A stretch of DNA of 41,124 nt, taken from Gammaproteobacteria bacterium. Lineage in GTDB: Bacteria > Pseudomonadota > Gammaproteobacteria > Eutrophobiales > Eutrophobiaceae. The notes beneath the pieces are model-generated. The model did not search any database. It saw nothing but the letters and a program-made list of their open reading frames with translations, and was not told where the DNA came from. A program made the position numbers and the translations under genes. Shown here one piece after another: positions 32,285 through 40,948 of this stretch (positions within the stretch are counted from its first letter, which is position 1; every line of letters begins with the position of its first letter). Where the stretch lies: positions 1 to 41,124 of the forward strand of contig JACORW010000050.1 of the NCBI GenBank assembly GCA_016179185.1, written 5' to 3'.

Positions 32285-35200
32285 TACATATTCCGCCGGT
32301 ACTGGCCGCCCACCTCAAAGAACGTCTGCGTGATCTGACACAGCGAGCAGCAGCGCACGGCATTCATCAGTTCCGCGAACACGTTGCCGTCGGCAATGGC
32401 GACGTCCCGCAGCCGCTGCAGCGCCGCCGGGGCCGAGTCCCGATGGCGCTGCTGGAACTCCCGCAGGCGCCGGATCTGGCATTGCTTCTCGTCTTCGGTG
32501 GAACGGGCGAGTTGAATTTCCCGCTCCGGCTCGCCGGCGGGATTCAGGAAAGTGTTCACGCCGATGATGGGCAGGGTGCCGTCGTGTTTCCTGTGCTCGT
32601 AGTACAGCGATTCATCCTGGATCTTGCCGCGCTGGTAGCCGGTCTCCATGGCGCCGAGCACGCCGCCGCGTTCGGCGATGCGCTCGAACTCCTTCAGTAC
32701 CGCCTCCTCCACGAGATCAGTCAACTCCTCGATGATGAATGAGCCCTGGTTCGGGTTCTCATTTTTCGCCAGCCCCCACTCGCGGTTGATGATGAGCTGG
32801 ATGGCGACCGCGCGGCGCACCGAATCCTCGGTCGGCGTCGTGATGGCTTCGTCAAAGGCGTTGGTGTGCAGGCTGTTGCAGTTGTCGTAGATCGCGATCA
32901 GGGCCTGCAGCGTGGTGCGGATGTCGTTGAAGGCCATTTCCTGGGCGTGCAGCGAACGGCCGGAAGTCTGCACATGGTACTTGAGGCGCTGGCTGCGCGC
33001 ATTGGCGCCATACTTGAAGCGCAGCGCCGCAGCCCAGATGCGGCGCGCGACGCGGCCCAACACCGTATACTCCGCGTCCATGCCGTTGGAGAAGAAGAAC
33101 GACAGGTTCGGGGCGAAGTCGTCCACCTTCATGCCGCGCGCCAGGTATGCCTCGATGTAACTGAACCCGTTGGCCAGCGTGAACGCGAGCTGCGAGATCG
33201 GATTCGCGCCGGCCTCGGCGATGTGATAGCCGGATATGGACACCGAATAGAAATTGTTCACCTTGTTGGCGATGAAGTACTCCTGGATGTCGCCCATCAG
33301 TTTCAGGCTGAACTCGGTGGAGAAGATGCAGGTATTCTGACCCTGGTCCTCCTTGAGGATGTCCGCCTGCACCGTGCCGCGCACGTTCTCCAGCGCAAAG
33401 GCGCGCAGTCGCGCGGTCTCCGTATCATCCGGGTCGCGGCGCTGTTCGGCGCGGAACTTTTCCACCTGCTGGTCCATGGCGGCATTCAGAAACATAGCCA
33501 GGATGGTCGGCGCCGGCCCGTTGATGGTCATGGAAACGGACGTGCGCGGGTCGCAGAGATCAAATCCGTCATACAGCGCCTGCATGTCATCCAGCGTCGC
33601 GATGGACACCCCGGAATTGCCAACCTTGCCGTAGATGTCCGGCCGCTCGTCCGGGTCGAATCCATACAGCGTCACCGAATCGAACGCCGTGGACAGGCGC
33701 CTGGCCTCGGCGTGCTCGCACAGCTTTTTGAAGCGGCGGTTGGTGCGGAATGCATCGCCCTCGCCGGCAAACATGCGCGTCGGGTCCTCGCCCTCGCGCT
33801 TGAACGGAAACACGCCCGCGGTGTACGGAAACTTGCCGGGAATGTTTTCCCGCAGCAGCCAGCGCAGCAGTTCGCCCTGGTCTTCGAATTTCGGCAAAAT
33901 GACCTTCGGGATGCGGGTGCCGGACAGCGTCGTGTGCGCGAGCGCCGTGCGCACCTCACGATCGCGCACCTTGACCACGGACTCGTCAGCGGCGTAGCGG
34001 GCCTTCACCGCCGGCCAGTTTTCCAGCAGCTTGCGGGCGCGCGGGTCCAGCAGCGCCTCGCGCTTCGCGATCAGGGGCTCCAGCGCAGCGGCATCGCCAC
34101 CCGCGGCCGTCAGCATGTCCCGGGCTGCCGTGAGTTGCTGGCGCTCCCGGGCAACGGCGCTCTGTTCATGCACGGTCTTGTGGTAGTCGCGGACGGTCTC
34201 CGCGATCTCGGCCAGATAGCGCTGCCGCTGCGGCGGGATGATGACGGTGCGCCGGGACGAGGTTTTCACGCTGACCGCGGGCAGGCATTGCCTGTACTCA
34301 CGCAGGCCCTTGCCGCGCAGCAGGTCGCGCAGGCGCTGGTAAAGCGCGGTGACACCATCGTCATTGAAATGCGAGGCAATGGTGCCAAAGACCGGCATGT
34401 CCTCCGGCGGCGTCGAAAACGCCTGCCGATTGCGCTGTACCTGCTTGCGCACGTCACGCAGCGCATCCTCGCCGCCCTTGCGATCGAACTTGTTGATCGC
34501 GACGACGTCGGCGTGGTCCAACATCTCGATCTTTTCCAGTTGACTCGCCGCGCCATATTCCGGCGTCATCACGTACAGCGAGAGATCCACGTACGGCACA
34601 ACACCGGCATCGCCCTGGCCGATGCCCGGCGTCTCCACCAGGATCAGGTCGAATCCCGACACTTTTGCGGCATGAATGACATCCGGCAACGGGTCCGGCA
34701 CCTCGGTGATCGCCGACCGCGTGGCCAGCGAGCGCATGTAGATGTTCGGGTGATAGATGGCATTCATGCGGATGCGGTCGCCGAGCAATGCGCCGCCGGT
34801 CTTGCGGCGCGTGGGATCCACGGCGATCACCGCGATGCGCACGTCATCGCCGCTGTCCAGCCTGAAGCGCCGTATTACCTCATCGGTAAGTGAGGACTTA
34901 CCTGCTCCCCCGGTGCCGGTGATCCCGAGTACCGGCGTCGCCCGACCGCGCGCGGTGGCTTCCTTTCGCAATTGCATTCTCTGGCGATCATCCAGGTGCT
35001 CGTTTTCAAGGGCGGTGATGACCCGGGCCAGCAACGTGCGATCGCCGTTGTTGAGGTCGCCGACTTTCGGCGGCGCGAGCACCGCCGGATCGAAATCGCA
35101 GTGGCTGAGCATGTCGTCGATCATGCCCTGGAGTCCCAGTTTCTGGCCGTCCTGGGGCGAATAGATGCGCGTCACGCCGAACTCGTGCATGGCGCGGATC

Positions 35201-35544
35201 TCCGCCGGCACGATCACGCCGCCGCCGCCTCCGAACACCTTCATCTGCCCGGCACCGCGCGCGCGCAGCATGTCCACCAGGTAACGGAAGTATTCCATGT
35301 GCCCGCCCTGGTAACTGCTGATCGCGATGGCGTGCACGTCCTCCTGGACGGCCGCCTCGACCACCTCCTGCACGGAGCGATTGTGGGCCAGGTGAATGAC
35401 CTCGGCACCCGAGGCCTGGAGGATGCGGCGCATGATGTTGATGGAGGCATCATGCCCGTCGAACAGGCTCGCGGCGGTGACGAACCGGATCGGTGTCCGG
35501 CGCACGGCGAGCCCGGTCTGTGTTTGTTCGGCGATGTGGCTCAT
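32284..35544 (-). CDS. icmF: fused isobutyryl-CoA mutase IcmF (B12-dependent)
   Basis: 1086 residues, the usual IcmF length. Order of parts: B12-binding domain (about 15-150; [19 protein letters not shown] supplies the lower axial His31, [13 protein letters not shown] later), MeaI-type G-protein chaperone (Walker [13 protein letters not shown] at 208-219, [16 protein letters not shown]), a linker, then the acyl-CoA mutase TIM barrel (about 540-1086). It interconverts isobutyryl-CoA and n-butyryl-CoA, and some members isovaleryl- and pivalyl-CoA, using adenosylcobalamin and GTP for cofactor loading. ATG 35544 has GAGAGG eight bases upstream; the longer frame to 35745 runs through a repeat and is rejected. 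Downstream SelW-like gene is coupled. A TetR gene lies upstream. Confidence 0.95.
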   Translation of the reverse strand: MSHIAEQTQTGLAVRRTPIRFVTAASLFDGHDASINIMRRILQASGAEVIHLAHNRSVQEVVEAAVQEDVHAIAISSYQGGHMEYFRYLVDMLRARGAGQMKVFGGGGGVIVPAEIRAMHEFGVTRIYSPQDGQKLGLQGMIDDMLSHCDFDPAVLAPPKVGDLNNGDRTLLARVITALENEHLDDRQRMQLRKEATARGRATPVLGITGTGGAGKSSLTDEVIRRFRLDSGDDVRIAVIAVDPTRRKTGGALLGDRIRMNAIYHPNIYMRSLATRSAITEVPDPLPDVIHAAKVSGFDLILVETPGIGQGDAGVVPYVDLSLYVMTPEYGAASQLEKIEMLDHADVVAINKFDRKGGEDALRDVRKQVQRNRQAFSTPPEDMPVFGTIASHFNDDGVTALYQRLRDLLRGKGLREYRQCLPAVSVKTSSRRTVIIPPQRQRYLAEIAETVRDYHKTVHEQSAVARERQQLTAARDMLTAAGGDAAALEPLIAKREALLDPRARKLLENWPAVKARYAADESVVKVRDREVRTALAHTTLSGTRIPKVILPKFEDQGELLRWLLRENIPGKFPYTAGVFPFKREGEDPTRMFAGEGDAFRTNRRFKKLCEHAEARRLSTAFDSVTLYGFDPDERPDIYGKVGNSGVSIATLDDMQALYDGFDLCDPRTSVSMTINGPAPTILAMFLNAAMDQQVEKFRAEQRRDPDDTETARLRAFALENVRGTVQADILKEDQGQNTCIFSTEFSLKLMGDIQEYFIANKVNNFYSVSISGYHIAEAGANPISQLAFTLANGFSYIEAYLARGMKVDDFAPNLSFFFSNGMDAEYTVLGRVARRIWAAALRFKYGANARSQRLKYHVQTSGRSLHAQEMAFNDIRTTLQALIAIYDNCNSLHTNAFDEAITTPTEDSVRRAVAIQLIINREWGLAKNENPNQGSFIIEELTDLVEEAVLKEFERIAERGGVLGAMETGYQRGKIQDESLYYEHRKHDGTLPIIGVNTFLNPAGEPEREIQLARSTEDEKQCQIRRLREFQQRHRDSAPAALQRLRDVAIADGNVFAELMNAVRCCSLCQITQTFFEVGGQYRRNM

Positions 35545-35592
35545 GGATTGACCTCTCTTGTCATCCGTACCGGACCACCGGATGGCGCGCAA

Positions 35593-35739
35593 CCCGATCC
35601 CATGTTGTCGGACACCCAACAACGACATCCATGTCAGCTCGAGTTCCGCCAGCGGAAAGATGCTCCCTGCGCTTTCCGCACTTCCGCCATCCCTGGCGGG
35701 CGTCCACGGCGTCACACGGTCCTCCAACATGGGATCGGG
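35593..35739. repeat. 147-bp inverted-repeat element upstream of icmF
   Basis: Ends: CCCGATCCCATGTTGTCGGAC (35593-35613, 21 bp) and its inverse at 35719-35739, with 19 of 21 bases matching. Inside are two further hairpins: GCGGAAAG/CTTTCCGC (35652-35679) and CCGCCA-TCCC-TGGCGG (35684-35699). No coding frame fits. The 243-bp gap between the icmF start and the TetR stop contains only this element and the icmF ribosome site. The end motif recurs at 22577. Confidence 0.6.
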
Positions 35740-35787
35740 CCACACGCCATCCTTTCATTGCGCAGTGCTCAACGGTTGTCGAGATCA

Positions 35788-36426
35788 TTATGGTGCCGGC
35801 AACAAGAGTTGCATTGTCCGTTTCAATTCGCTGTACATGCTTTCGATCTCCGGCAACTCGCCGGGATTCACGAGCCACTGATAAACGATGCCGATGATGG
35901 CGGCGCAGAACTGGCGCGCGACTTTTTCGGCATTGACGGCGGGGCTGATCCTCCCGCCATCGATTCCCATGCGGATCCATTCCATGACATCGCGCTGGCG
36001 GCGGCGATGAATGCCGGCGATGACATCCTTGTATTCGGAACCGGGGCCGATGGACTCGAACCAGAGGATGTAGAACGCGCGCACGTGATCCGGCGCCTCC
36101 ACGCAGAAGCGATAATGCGCATCGGTGGCGGCGGTGAGCGCCTCCACGCCCACCTTCCCTTCGGTGACTCGTGTCAGTTCCCTGATCCACTCCTCGCCGA
36201 TGGACTTCACGACGAAACTGTAGAGCCCGCCCTTGGACCCGAAACGGTACCCCGCAAGGCCGCGGCTGTACCCGGCCAGTTCGCCGACCTCTTTCAGTGT
36301 CGTGCGTTCGATTCCCCGCTCGACGATGAGCCGCACAGCGGCCTCCAGCATGCGCGCGTCCGACTGCGCGGTCCGGTCTGCCTGGCGACGGGGCAAAACA
36401 CCTGATTTCAATGCGGGTTGTCCCAT
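35788..36426 (-). CDS. TetR-family transcription regulator
   Basis: 212 residues. N-terminal helix-turn-helix: MLEAAVRLIVERGIERTTLK, EVGELAGYSRGLAGYRFGSK and GGLYSFVVKSI. The C-terminal ligand domain is all-helical (AHYRFCVEAPDHVRAFYILW and QWLVNPGELPEIES). It lies upstream of icmF on the same strand and probably controls it. A palindrome just upstream of its own start (36444-36464) is a likely operator. Ligand unknown; acyl-CoA thioesters are plausible from context. ATG 36426. Confidence 0.9.
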   Translation of the reverse strand: MGQPALKSGVLPRRQADRTAQSDARMLEAAVRLIVERGIERTTLKEVGELAGYSRGLAGYRFGSKGGLYSFVVKSIGEEWIRELTRVTEGKVGVEALTAATDAHYRFCVEAPDHVRAFYILWFESIGPGSEYKDVIAGIHRRRQRDVMEWIRMGIDGGRISPAVNAEKVARQFCAAIIGIVYQWLVNPGELPEIESMYSELKRTMQLLLPAP

Positions 36427-36443
36427 GGGTCACAGCATAGATT

Positions 36444-36464
36444 ACTTGTTTGCGACAAGCAAGT
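36444..36464. promoter_or_regulatory. likely TetR operator
   Basis: ACTTG (36444) ... CAAGT (36460-36464) with inner TTG/CAA pairs; 16 of 21 positions are symmetric. A nested perfect CTTGT-N5-ACAAG is also present. It starts 18 bp upstream of the TetR ATG and lies in an AT-rich patch. Autorepression is inferred. Confidence 0.6.
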
Positions 36465-36555
36465 CGTTGAACGCCCGATTGGAAATCCGCCTATCAGTCA
36501 TTAACTATATGATTTAAAAACGATTTAAGAGAGCGGGCTGATTCCGTATATAAGC

Positions 36556-36714
36556 ATCGGCTGGCTCACATGTTCTTCCCCACCCTCCCCGAATCCATAC
36601 GTTCCAATTCCCGTACGAGATCACTTCGGCCCAGCGCCTGCTCCAGTCGCCGTAATGTCGTAGCCACCAGCGCAAGGTCCACGCGTTCACGATTGGCGCC
36701 CAAGTGGTGTTGCT
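36556..36714 (-). pseudogene. coding-like C-terminal fragment, origin unknown
   Basis: The minus strand frame ending at TGA (36558-36556) reads ANRERVDLALVATTLRRLEQ, then ALGRSDLVRELERMDSGRVG and KNM. It has a helical, protein-like pattern and no good start codon. Upstream it runs into the antisense of the HTH fragment at 36712. It may be the tail of a gene cut by a deletion, or chance. No family claimed. Confidence 0.3.
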
Positions 36715-36891
36715 GAGCGCATCGGAACGACCCAATCCGCGATTGCGCGCCTCGAATCCGGTGCGGGCAAACCTTCGATTGCGACGCTGCAGCGTTACGC
36801 CGGGGCGCTCGGCTATCGTGTCGAAATCAGATTCTTGAAGTCTCGGAGTCAAACCAGCCGCGCCACCCGGCATGCCAAAGCGAGCGGATGA
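36712..36891 (+). pseudogene. 5'-truncated XRE-family HTH gene
   Basis: Reads [20 protein letters not shown], then [20 protein letters not shown] and [19 protein letters not shown] before TGA. This is the second half of an XRE (HTH_3) domain, as in HigA/HipB-type antitoxins. Upstream the frame is closed by TAG at 36661 with no start codon between and no first helix, so the gene is broken. It overlaps the next fragment by four bases (ATGA), the geometry of a former operon. Confidence 0.7.
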
Positions 36892-37052
36892 GCACTGAGG
36901 CCCAACGCATGCTCAACCCTCCCCATCCTGGCGAAATAATCAAGTCCCCGTGTCTTGAACCGCTTGGAGTGAGCGTGACCGTAGCGGCGAAGGCCCTCGG
37001 GGTCAGCCGCAAGACGCTTTCGGCAATCATTACTGAACTCACGGCGGTATAA
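36888..37052 (+). pseudogene. truncated HigA-like antitoxin
   Basis: 54 codons with ATG. It reads [20 protein letters not shown], then [20 protein letters not shown] and stops after ITELTAV. This is the conserved N-terminal half of HigA antitoxins (PPHPGEI...[19 protein letters not shown]). The usual continuation (NGRAGISPEMALRL, about 40 more residues) is missing. It could still be translated but lacks the second half of the HTH. The next gene starts 7 bp later. Confidence 0.7.
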
Positions 37053-37059
37053 TTTCGCC

Positions 37060-37287
37060 ATGGCTCAGGTGACTCCCGCAGAGGTCCGCGACTATCTGGC
37101 CGGCTTGGCGCTCGCCGGCGAGCACGAGATCGAGGAACTGCGCAACACTCCGGTCGAAACCAAGTTGCGGCAAATCTGGGCGCTGCTGGGCTCTGTCGCG
37201 CTGTTCGAGGATTCGGCGCAGCGGGAGGCCGGCGTCTGCGAGGCCCGTGAACGGTGGGCGAGACTGCACCGGGCTCTCCGTGCCTGA
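37060..37287 (+). CDS. small protein paired with nucleotidyltransferase
   Basis: 75 residues, helical, acidic to neutral, with PVETKLRQIWALLGSVALFE and a Trp/Arg-rich end (RERWARLHRALRA). No signal or membrane segment. ATG 37060 lies 7 bp after the HigA remnant. It overlaps the nucleotidyltransferase gene start (37280) by eight bases, so the pair is coupled. Similar small genes precede such nucleotidyltransferases elsewhere, to my recollection, but I know of no characterised function. A possible antitoxin or partner. Confidence 0.75.
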   Translation: MAQVTPAEVRDYLAGLALAGEHEIEELRNTPVETKLRQIWALLGSVALFEDSAQREAGVCEARERWARLHRALRA

Positions 37288-37870
37288 GCACGTTCCGGAG
37301 GCATTTCTCAAAGTACTGGCCGACCTGACGAGCTGGCTGGAAAGCGCCAATGCTCCCGCGATGGTGGTCGGCGGAATCGCCGCATCAATTCTCGGCCGGC
37401 CGCGGGCAACACGAGACATCGACTGTCTGGCATTCATGCCGGAAGAAAGATGGTCTGCATTTCTGGCTGAAGCACAGACTCACGGAATTGGCCCTCGCAT
37501 CGAGCAGCCGCTGGATTTTGCAAGACGGACCCGCGTCCTCCTTCTGCGTCATGCTGGTTCCGGAATCGACATAGACGTAATCCTCGGCCGTCTGCCTTAC
37601 GAGGAAGAAGCCATCTCGCGCGGCGAGTTCCACGATCTCGCGGGCGTGCGCGTGAAGCTGCCGCAGGTCGAGGATCTGATCATCATGAAAGCGATCGCGC
37701 GGCGTCCGCAGGATCTGCGCGACATCGAGGGGCTACTGGACGCGCATCCCGAGGCGAATATCAATCGCGTCCGGCAATGGGTACGGGAGTTTTCCGTGGC
37801 GATGGCCATGCCGGACATTCTCGACAGCCTCGAAAGACTGCTGGCGCAGCGCAATCCTCGAAGCGACTGA
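37280..37870 (+). CDS. nucleotidyltransferase (AbiEii/MNT-like), possible toxin
   Basis: 196 residues. Pol-beta-type nucleotidyltransferase: MVVGGIAASILGRPRATRDI followed by DCL (GG...Ser/Ala...R.T.DID) and a later GIDIDVILG with the third Asp. The strand VKLPQVEDLIIMKAIARRPQ and D-I-E-G-L-L follow, as in DUF1814/AbiEii-like and DUF6036-type proteins. Some relatives are toxins of type IV or MNT-HEPN systems that add NMP to tRNA or proteins. The GTG start (VPEHVPEAF) overlaps the upstream gene; a GTG at 37247 is possible. Function not established here. Confidence 0.82.
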   Translation: MPEHVPEAFLKVLADLTSWLESANAPAMVVGGIAASILGRPRATRDIDCLAFMPEERWSAFLAEAQTHGIGPRIEQPLDFARRTRVLLLRHAGSGIDIDVILGRLPYEEEAISRGEFHDLAGVRVKLPQVEDLIIMKAIARRPQDLRDIEGLLDAHPEANINRVRQWVREFSVAMAMPDILDSLERLLAQRNPRSD

Positions 37871-37877
37871 GGATACC

Positions 37878-37953
37878 CGGCCGGCTGAAGCTACCCACAG
37901 GGACGTGGGGTATGCCGCGCGAGGACAGGATGTCCGAAGCGGCCGGCCCCACA
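37878..37953. repeat. REP-like pair, copy 5 (degenerate)
   Basis: Inverse half CCGGCCGGCTGAAGCTACCC plus ACA (37878-37900) and a closing GCGGCCGGCCCCACA (37939-37953), with an extra GTGGGGT at 37905. It lies between the convergent nucleotidyltransferase and bkdR-like genes and may terminate both. Confidence 0.55.
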
Positions 37954-37970
37954 TGTGCGATTGAACCGCC

Positions 37971-38447
37971 CTACAACTGCGTGTCCAACGGCAACTCGGT
38001 CGTGTCCTTGATCTCTGTCACCGCGATCGTCGAATGCGTCTCGCGGATCATCGGCATCGCCATCAAGTTATCGCGCAGGAACGCCTCGAAGTGGCGGATG
38101 TCGCGGGCGACGATCTTGAGCAGGTAATCCGTGTCGCCGGTCACCGTGTAGCATTCCAGCACCTCGGGGAAGCGCCGGATCTCCTCTTCGAACTGTTTGA
38201 GGTTCTCGCGCCCATGTTGCGAGAGGCGCACGTTGATAAACGCAATGACCTCCATGCCGAGCCGCGCGTGGTCCAGCACCGCGACGCGCTTGCGGATGAG
38301 GCCCTGCTCCTCCAGTTGCGCAATCCGCCGCCAGCACGGTGACGTGGACAGACCCACCTGCCGGGCGATCTCGGAGACGGTCTGCGAGCAATCGTTTTGC
38401 AGAAGCTTCAATATCTTCATGTCATGATTTTGCAGTGCAGCAGGCAT
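37971..38447 (-). CDS. Lrp/AsnC-family regulator, BkdR-like
   Basis: 158 residues. N-terminal winged helix (LQNHDMKILKLLQNDCSQTV, SEIARQVGLSTSPCWRRIAQ) and a C-terminal RAM ligand domain (VIAFINVRLSQHGRENLKQF, LECYTVTGDTDYLLKIVARD). The TVTGDTDY turn binds amino-acid ligands in this family. Position divergent from bkdA1 fits BkdR, the activator of the branched-chain keto-acid dehydrogenase operon in Pseudomonas, and the symbol bkdR is plausible but not proven. ATG 38447. Confidence 0.9.
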   Translation of the reverse strand: MPAALQNHDMKILKLLQNDCSQTVSEIARQVGLSTSPCWRRIAQLEEQGLIRKRVAVLDHARLGMEVIAFINVRLSQHGRENLKQFEEEIRRFPEVLECYTVTGDTDYLLKIVARDIRHFEAFLRDNLMAMPMIRETHSTIAVTEIKDTTELPLDTQL

Positions 38448-38601
38448 ATTTCACCGTATTTTGTGGATATTGGGGATTAGTTTACCTCATTATCGCTGAA
38501 ATGGCGCAATAAAGACAAAATATTTCCCAATCCTTTGCGTACACTTTGCCTGACAAGGCCACCTGTCGGCACGGCCCGATCTCGGGAGACAAGGCAATCC
38601 C
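38448..38601. promoter_or_regulatory. divergent bkdR-like / bkd control region
   Basis: A 154-bp AT-rich stretch (especially 38448-38540) in a GC-rich window, between divergent genes. It holds several A/T-rich half-sites (AAATATTT at 38518-38525, TTTTGTGGATATTGG). Lrp-family proteins bind such DNA. No exact -35/-10 pair is claimed. GGGAGAC at 38583 upstream of bkdA1 is a likely ribosome site. Confidence 0.5.
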
Positions 38602-39822
38602 ATGGCGACCAAGCTCCACATTCCCCACGCGCCGTTCCGGCCCGGAGACAAACCGGATTTCAGCAACATCAAGCTACCGAAGGCCGGAGAACTGCGCCGC
38701 CCGCCGACACGCATCCATGCCAACGAGACCCGGGATCTTTCATTCAGCATGATTCGGGTGCTGGATGGGGATCATCGCGCCGTGGGCGAGTGGGATCCGC
38801 ATCTGGACGCGGAGACTTTGCGGCAGGGATTGCGGCACATGCTGCTGAACCGCGTGTTCGACGACCGCATGTACAAGATGCAGCGCCAGGGCAAGATCTC
38901 CTTTTACATGCGCGCCACCGGCGAAGAGGCCGTGGCGGTGGCGCAGTGCATGGCGCTGCGCCCCGGCGACATGCTGTTTCCCTCCTACCGCCAGCAGGGC
39001 CTGTTGATCGTCCGCGGCATCCGGCTGGTAGACATGATGTGCCAGTGCCTGTCCAATTCCCGCGACAACCTCCAGGGCCGGCAGCTGCCGGTGTTGTACA
39101 GTTTCAAGGACGTGAACTTCTTCACGCTATCCGGCAATCTCGGGACGCAGTTTCCGCAGGCGGTGGGCTGGGCGATGGCCGCGGAATACAAGGGCACCAG
39201 CGATGTGGCTGTGAGCTGGATCGGCGAGGGCAGCAGCGCCGAGGCCGATTTTCACTACGGCCTGACGTTTGCCTCCGTGTATCGCGCGCCGGTGGTGCTG
39301 AACGTGGTCAACAACCAGTGGGCCATTTCCACCTACCAGAACGTGGCCGGCGGCGATCAGAATCCCTTCGCCGCCCGCGCCATCGGCTACGGCATCCCAG
39401 GGCTGCGCGTGGACGGCAATGATTTTCTCGCCGTCTTCGCCGCAACCTCCTGGGCCGCAGAGCGGGCACGGCAGGGCGCGGGGCCGACGCTCATCGAGTT
39501 ATACACCTATCGCGCCGCGCCGCACTCCACCAGCGACGACCCGGGCCGTTACCGGCCGCTGGACGAGTGGCAGTACTGGCCGCTGGGCGATCCCATCGAT
39601 CGGTTGAAGAAACATATGATTGCGCGCGGCGAGTGGTCAGAGGAACAGCACGCGGAGCTGGAGAAAGAACTCACCGATCACGTGCTGGCGTCGTGGAAGG
39701 AGGCGGAGTCATACGGAACATTGAATGAAGGTCCATGGCCTCCCGTGTCAGCCATGTTCGAGGATGTTTACAAGGACGTTCCACCACATCTTATAAAGCA
39801 AAAACGGGAGTTGCTGGAATGA
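38602..39822 (+). CDS. bkdA1: branched-chain 2-oxoacid dehydrogenase E1 alpha
   Basis: 406 residues, full length. TPP-binding motif: WIGEGSSAEADFHYGLTFAS, then VVLNVVNNQWAIS (G-D/E-G ... NN). Active-site phosphorylation-type loop YRAAPHSTSDDPGRYRP, as in BCKDH rather than PDH. N-terminal stretch MLLNRVFDDRMYKMQRQGKI is typical of BkdA1. It decarboxylates keto acids from valine, leucine and isoleucine and passes the acyl group to lipoyl E2. ATG 38602 with GGGAGAC upstream. First gene of the operon. Confidence 0.95.
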   Translation: MATKLHIPHAPFRPGDKPDFSNIKLPKAGELRRPPTRIHANETRDLSFSMIRVLDGDHRAVGEWDPHLDAETLRQGLRHMLLNRVFDDRMYKMQRQGKISFYMRATGEEAVAVAQCMALRPGDMLFPSYRQQGLLIVRGIRLVDMMCQCLSNSRDNLQGRQLPVLYSFKDVNFFTLSGNLGTQFPQAVGWAMAAEYKGTSDVAVSWIGEGSSAEADFHYGLTFASVYRAPVVLNVVNNQWAISTYQNVAGGDQNPFAARAIGYGIPGLRVDGNDFLAVFAATSWAAERARQGAGPTLIELYTYRAAPHSTSDDPGRYRPLDEWQYWPLGDPIDRLKKHMIARGEWSEEQHAELEKELTDHVLASWKEAESYGTLNEGPWPPVSAMFEDVYKDVPPHLIKQKRELLE

Positions 39823-39895
39823 AGGGAGAGTCACAAGTAAATAGGGAAGGTGTTCGCCTGCGAGATACGCTTCACGAACGACGAGATACGTCTTG

Positions 39896-39930
39896 CCAGC
39901 CACTAGCCACCAGCCACTAGCCACCAGCCA
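39896..39930. repeat. 14-mer tandem array CCACTAGCCACCAG
   Basis: CCAG, then CCACTAG CCACCAG twice (39900-39927), then CCA, ending two bases before the E1 beta ATG. A separate pair, GCGAGATACG (39860) and GACGAGATACG (39880), lies in the same 110-bp gap. The array occupies the place where a ribosome site would be expected; none is visible. Confidence 0.75.
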
Positions 39931-39932
39931 AT

Positions 39933-40946
39933 ATGCCTGCAATGAACATGGTCCAAGCCCTGAACTCCGCGATGGATGTGATGCTGGAGCGGGATCCGAA
40001 CGTGGTCGTGTTCGGCGAGGACGTGGGCTATTTCGGCGGCGTGTTCCGCTGCACCGAAGGGTTGCAGAAAAAGTACGGCGAGCACCGCGTGTTCGACACA
40101 CCCATCGCCGAAGGCGGCATCGTCGCCACGGCCATCGGCATGGGCGCCAATGGTTTGCGGCCGGTGGTGGAGATCCAGTTCGCCGACTACATCTATCCGG
40201 CCTTCGATCAGATCGTCAGCGAGCTGGCGCGGCTGCGCTATCGCAGCGGCGGACAGTACTGGTCGCCGATCACCATCCGTTCGCCCTGCGGCGGCGGCAT
40301 CCGCGGCGGGCAGACCCATTCCCAGAGTCCGGAGGCCATCTTCGCCCACGTGTGCGGCCTGAAGACCGTCATGCCGTCCACGCCATTCGACGCCAAGGGG
40401 CTGCTCATCGCCGCCATCGAGGCCGACGATCCGATCATCTTCCTCGAACCGAAGCGGTTGTATAACGGCCCGTTCGAGGGCGATCCGAAGCAGCCCGCGG
40501 TCGGCTGGAATACCCACCCCGCCGGCGAAGTGCCGGACGGCCACTACACGATCCCCATCGGCAAGGCGAACACGGTGCGTACCGGATCGGATCTCACCAT
40601 CCTCGCCTACGGCACCATGGTGCACGTGGCGGGCGCCGCCGCGCAGCAGACCGGCGTCAACGCCGAGATCATAGACATCCGCACCATCGCGCCGCTGGAT
40701 GTGGACACCATAGCCGCATCCGTGTGCCGCACCGGGCGCTGCGTAATCGTGCACGAGGCCACGCGCTTCGGCGGCTACGGCGGCGAGTTGTCCGCCATCG
40801 TGCAGGAGGAATGTTTCTGGAATCTCGAGGCGCCGATCCTGCGTGTGTGCGGCTGGGACACACCCTACCCCCATGCGCAGGAATGGGATTATTTTCCCGG
40901 TCCGCAGCGGGTGGCGAAGGCGATTCGCCAGGTGATGGGTTGTTGA
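39933..40946 (+). CDS. bkdA2: branched-chain 2-oxoacid dehydrogenase E1 beta
   Basis: 337 residues, full length. Markers: NMVQALNSAMDVMLERDPNV, VVFGEDVGYFGGVFRCTEGL, FDTPIAEGGIVATAIGMGAN, and the C-terminal transketolase part (EIIDIRTIAPLDVDTIAASV and VIVHEATRFGGYGGE). Pairs with E1 alpha as an alpha2-beta2 enzyme. ATG 39933 or 39942; neither has a ribosome site because a tandem repeat lies directly upstream. 110 bp after E1 alpha. Confidence 0.95.
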   Translation: MPAMNMVQALNSAMDVMLERDPNVVVFGEDVGYFGGVFRCTEGLQKKYGEHRVFDTPIAEGGIVATAIGMGANGLRPVVEIQFADYIYPAFDQIVSELARLRYRSGGQYWSPITIRSPCGGGIRGGQTHSQSPEAIFAHVCGLKTVMPSTPFDAKGLLIAAIEADDPIIFLEPKRLYNGPFEGDPKQPAVGWNTHPAGEVPDGHYTIPIGKANTVRTGSDLTILAYGTMVHVAGAAAQQTGVNAEIIDIRTIAPLDVDTIAASVCRTGRCVIVHEATRFGGYGGELSAIVQEECFWNLEAPILRVCGWDTPYPHAQEWDYFPGPQRVAKAIRQVMGC

Positions 40947-40948
40947 TT

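Noticed and set aside
32866-34893. Open frame of 675 codons antisense to icmF
   Set aside because: Same kind of shadow frame; icmF has full domain support.
35545-35745. 67-residue N-terminal extension of IcmF
   Set aside because: It is encoded by the inverted-repeat element; IcmF homologues start at the MSHIAEQT position and a ribosome site precedes it.
36514-36873. Leftward 119-codon frame
   Set aside because: Trp/Arg-rich, no motifs, antisense to the XRE fragment; a different frame of the same strand is more protein-like.
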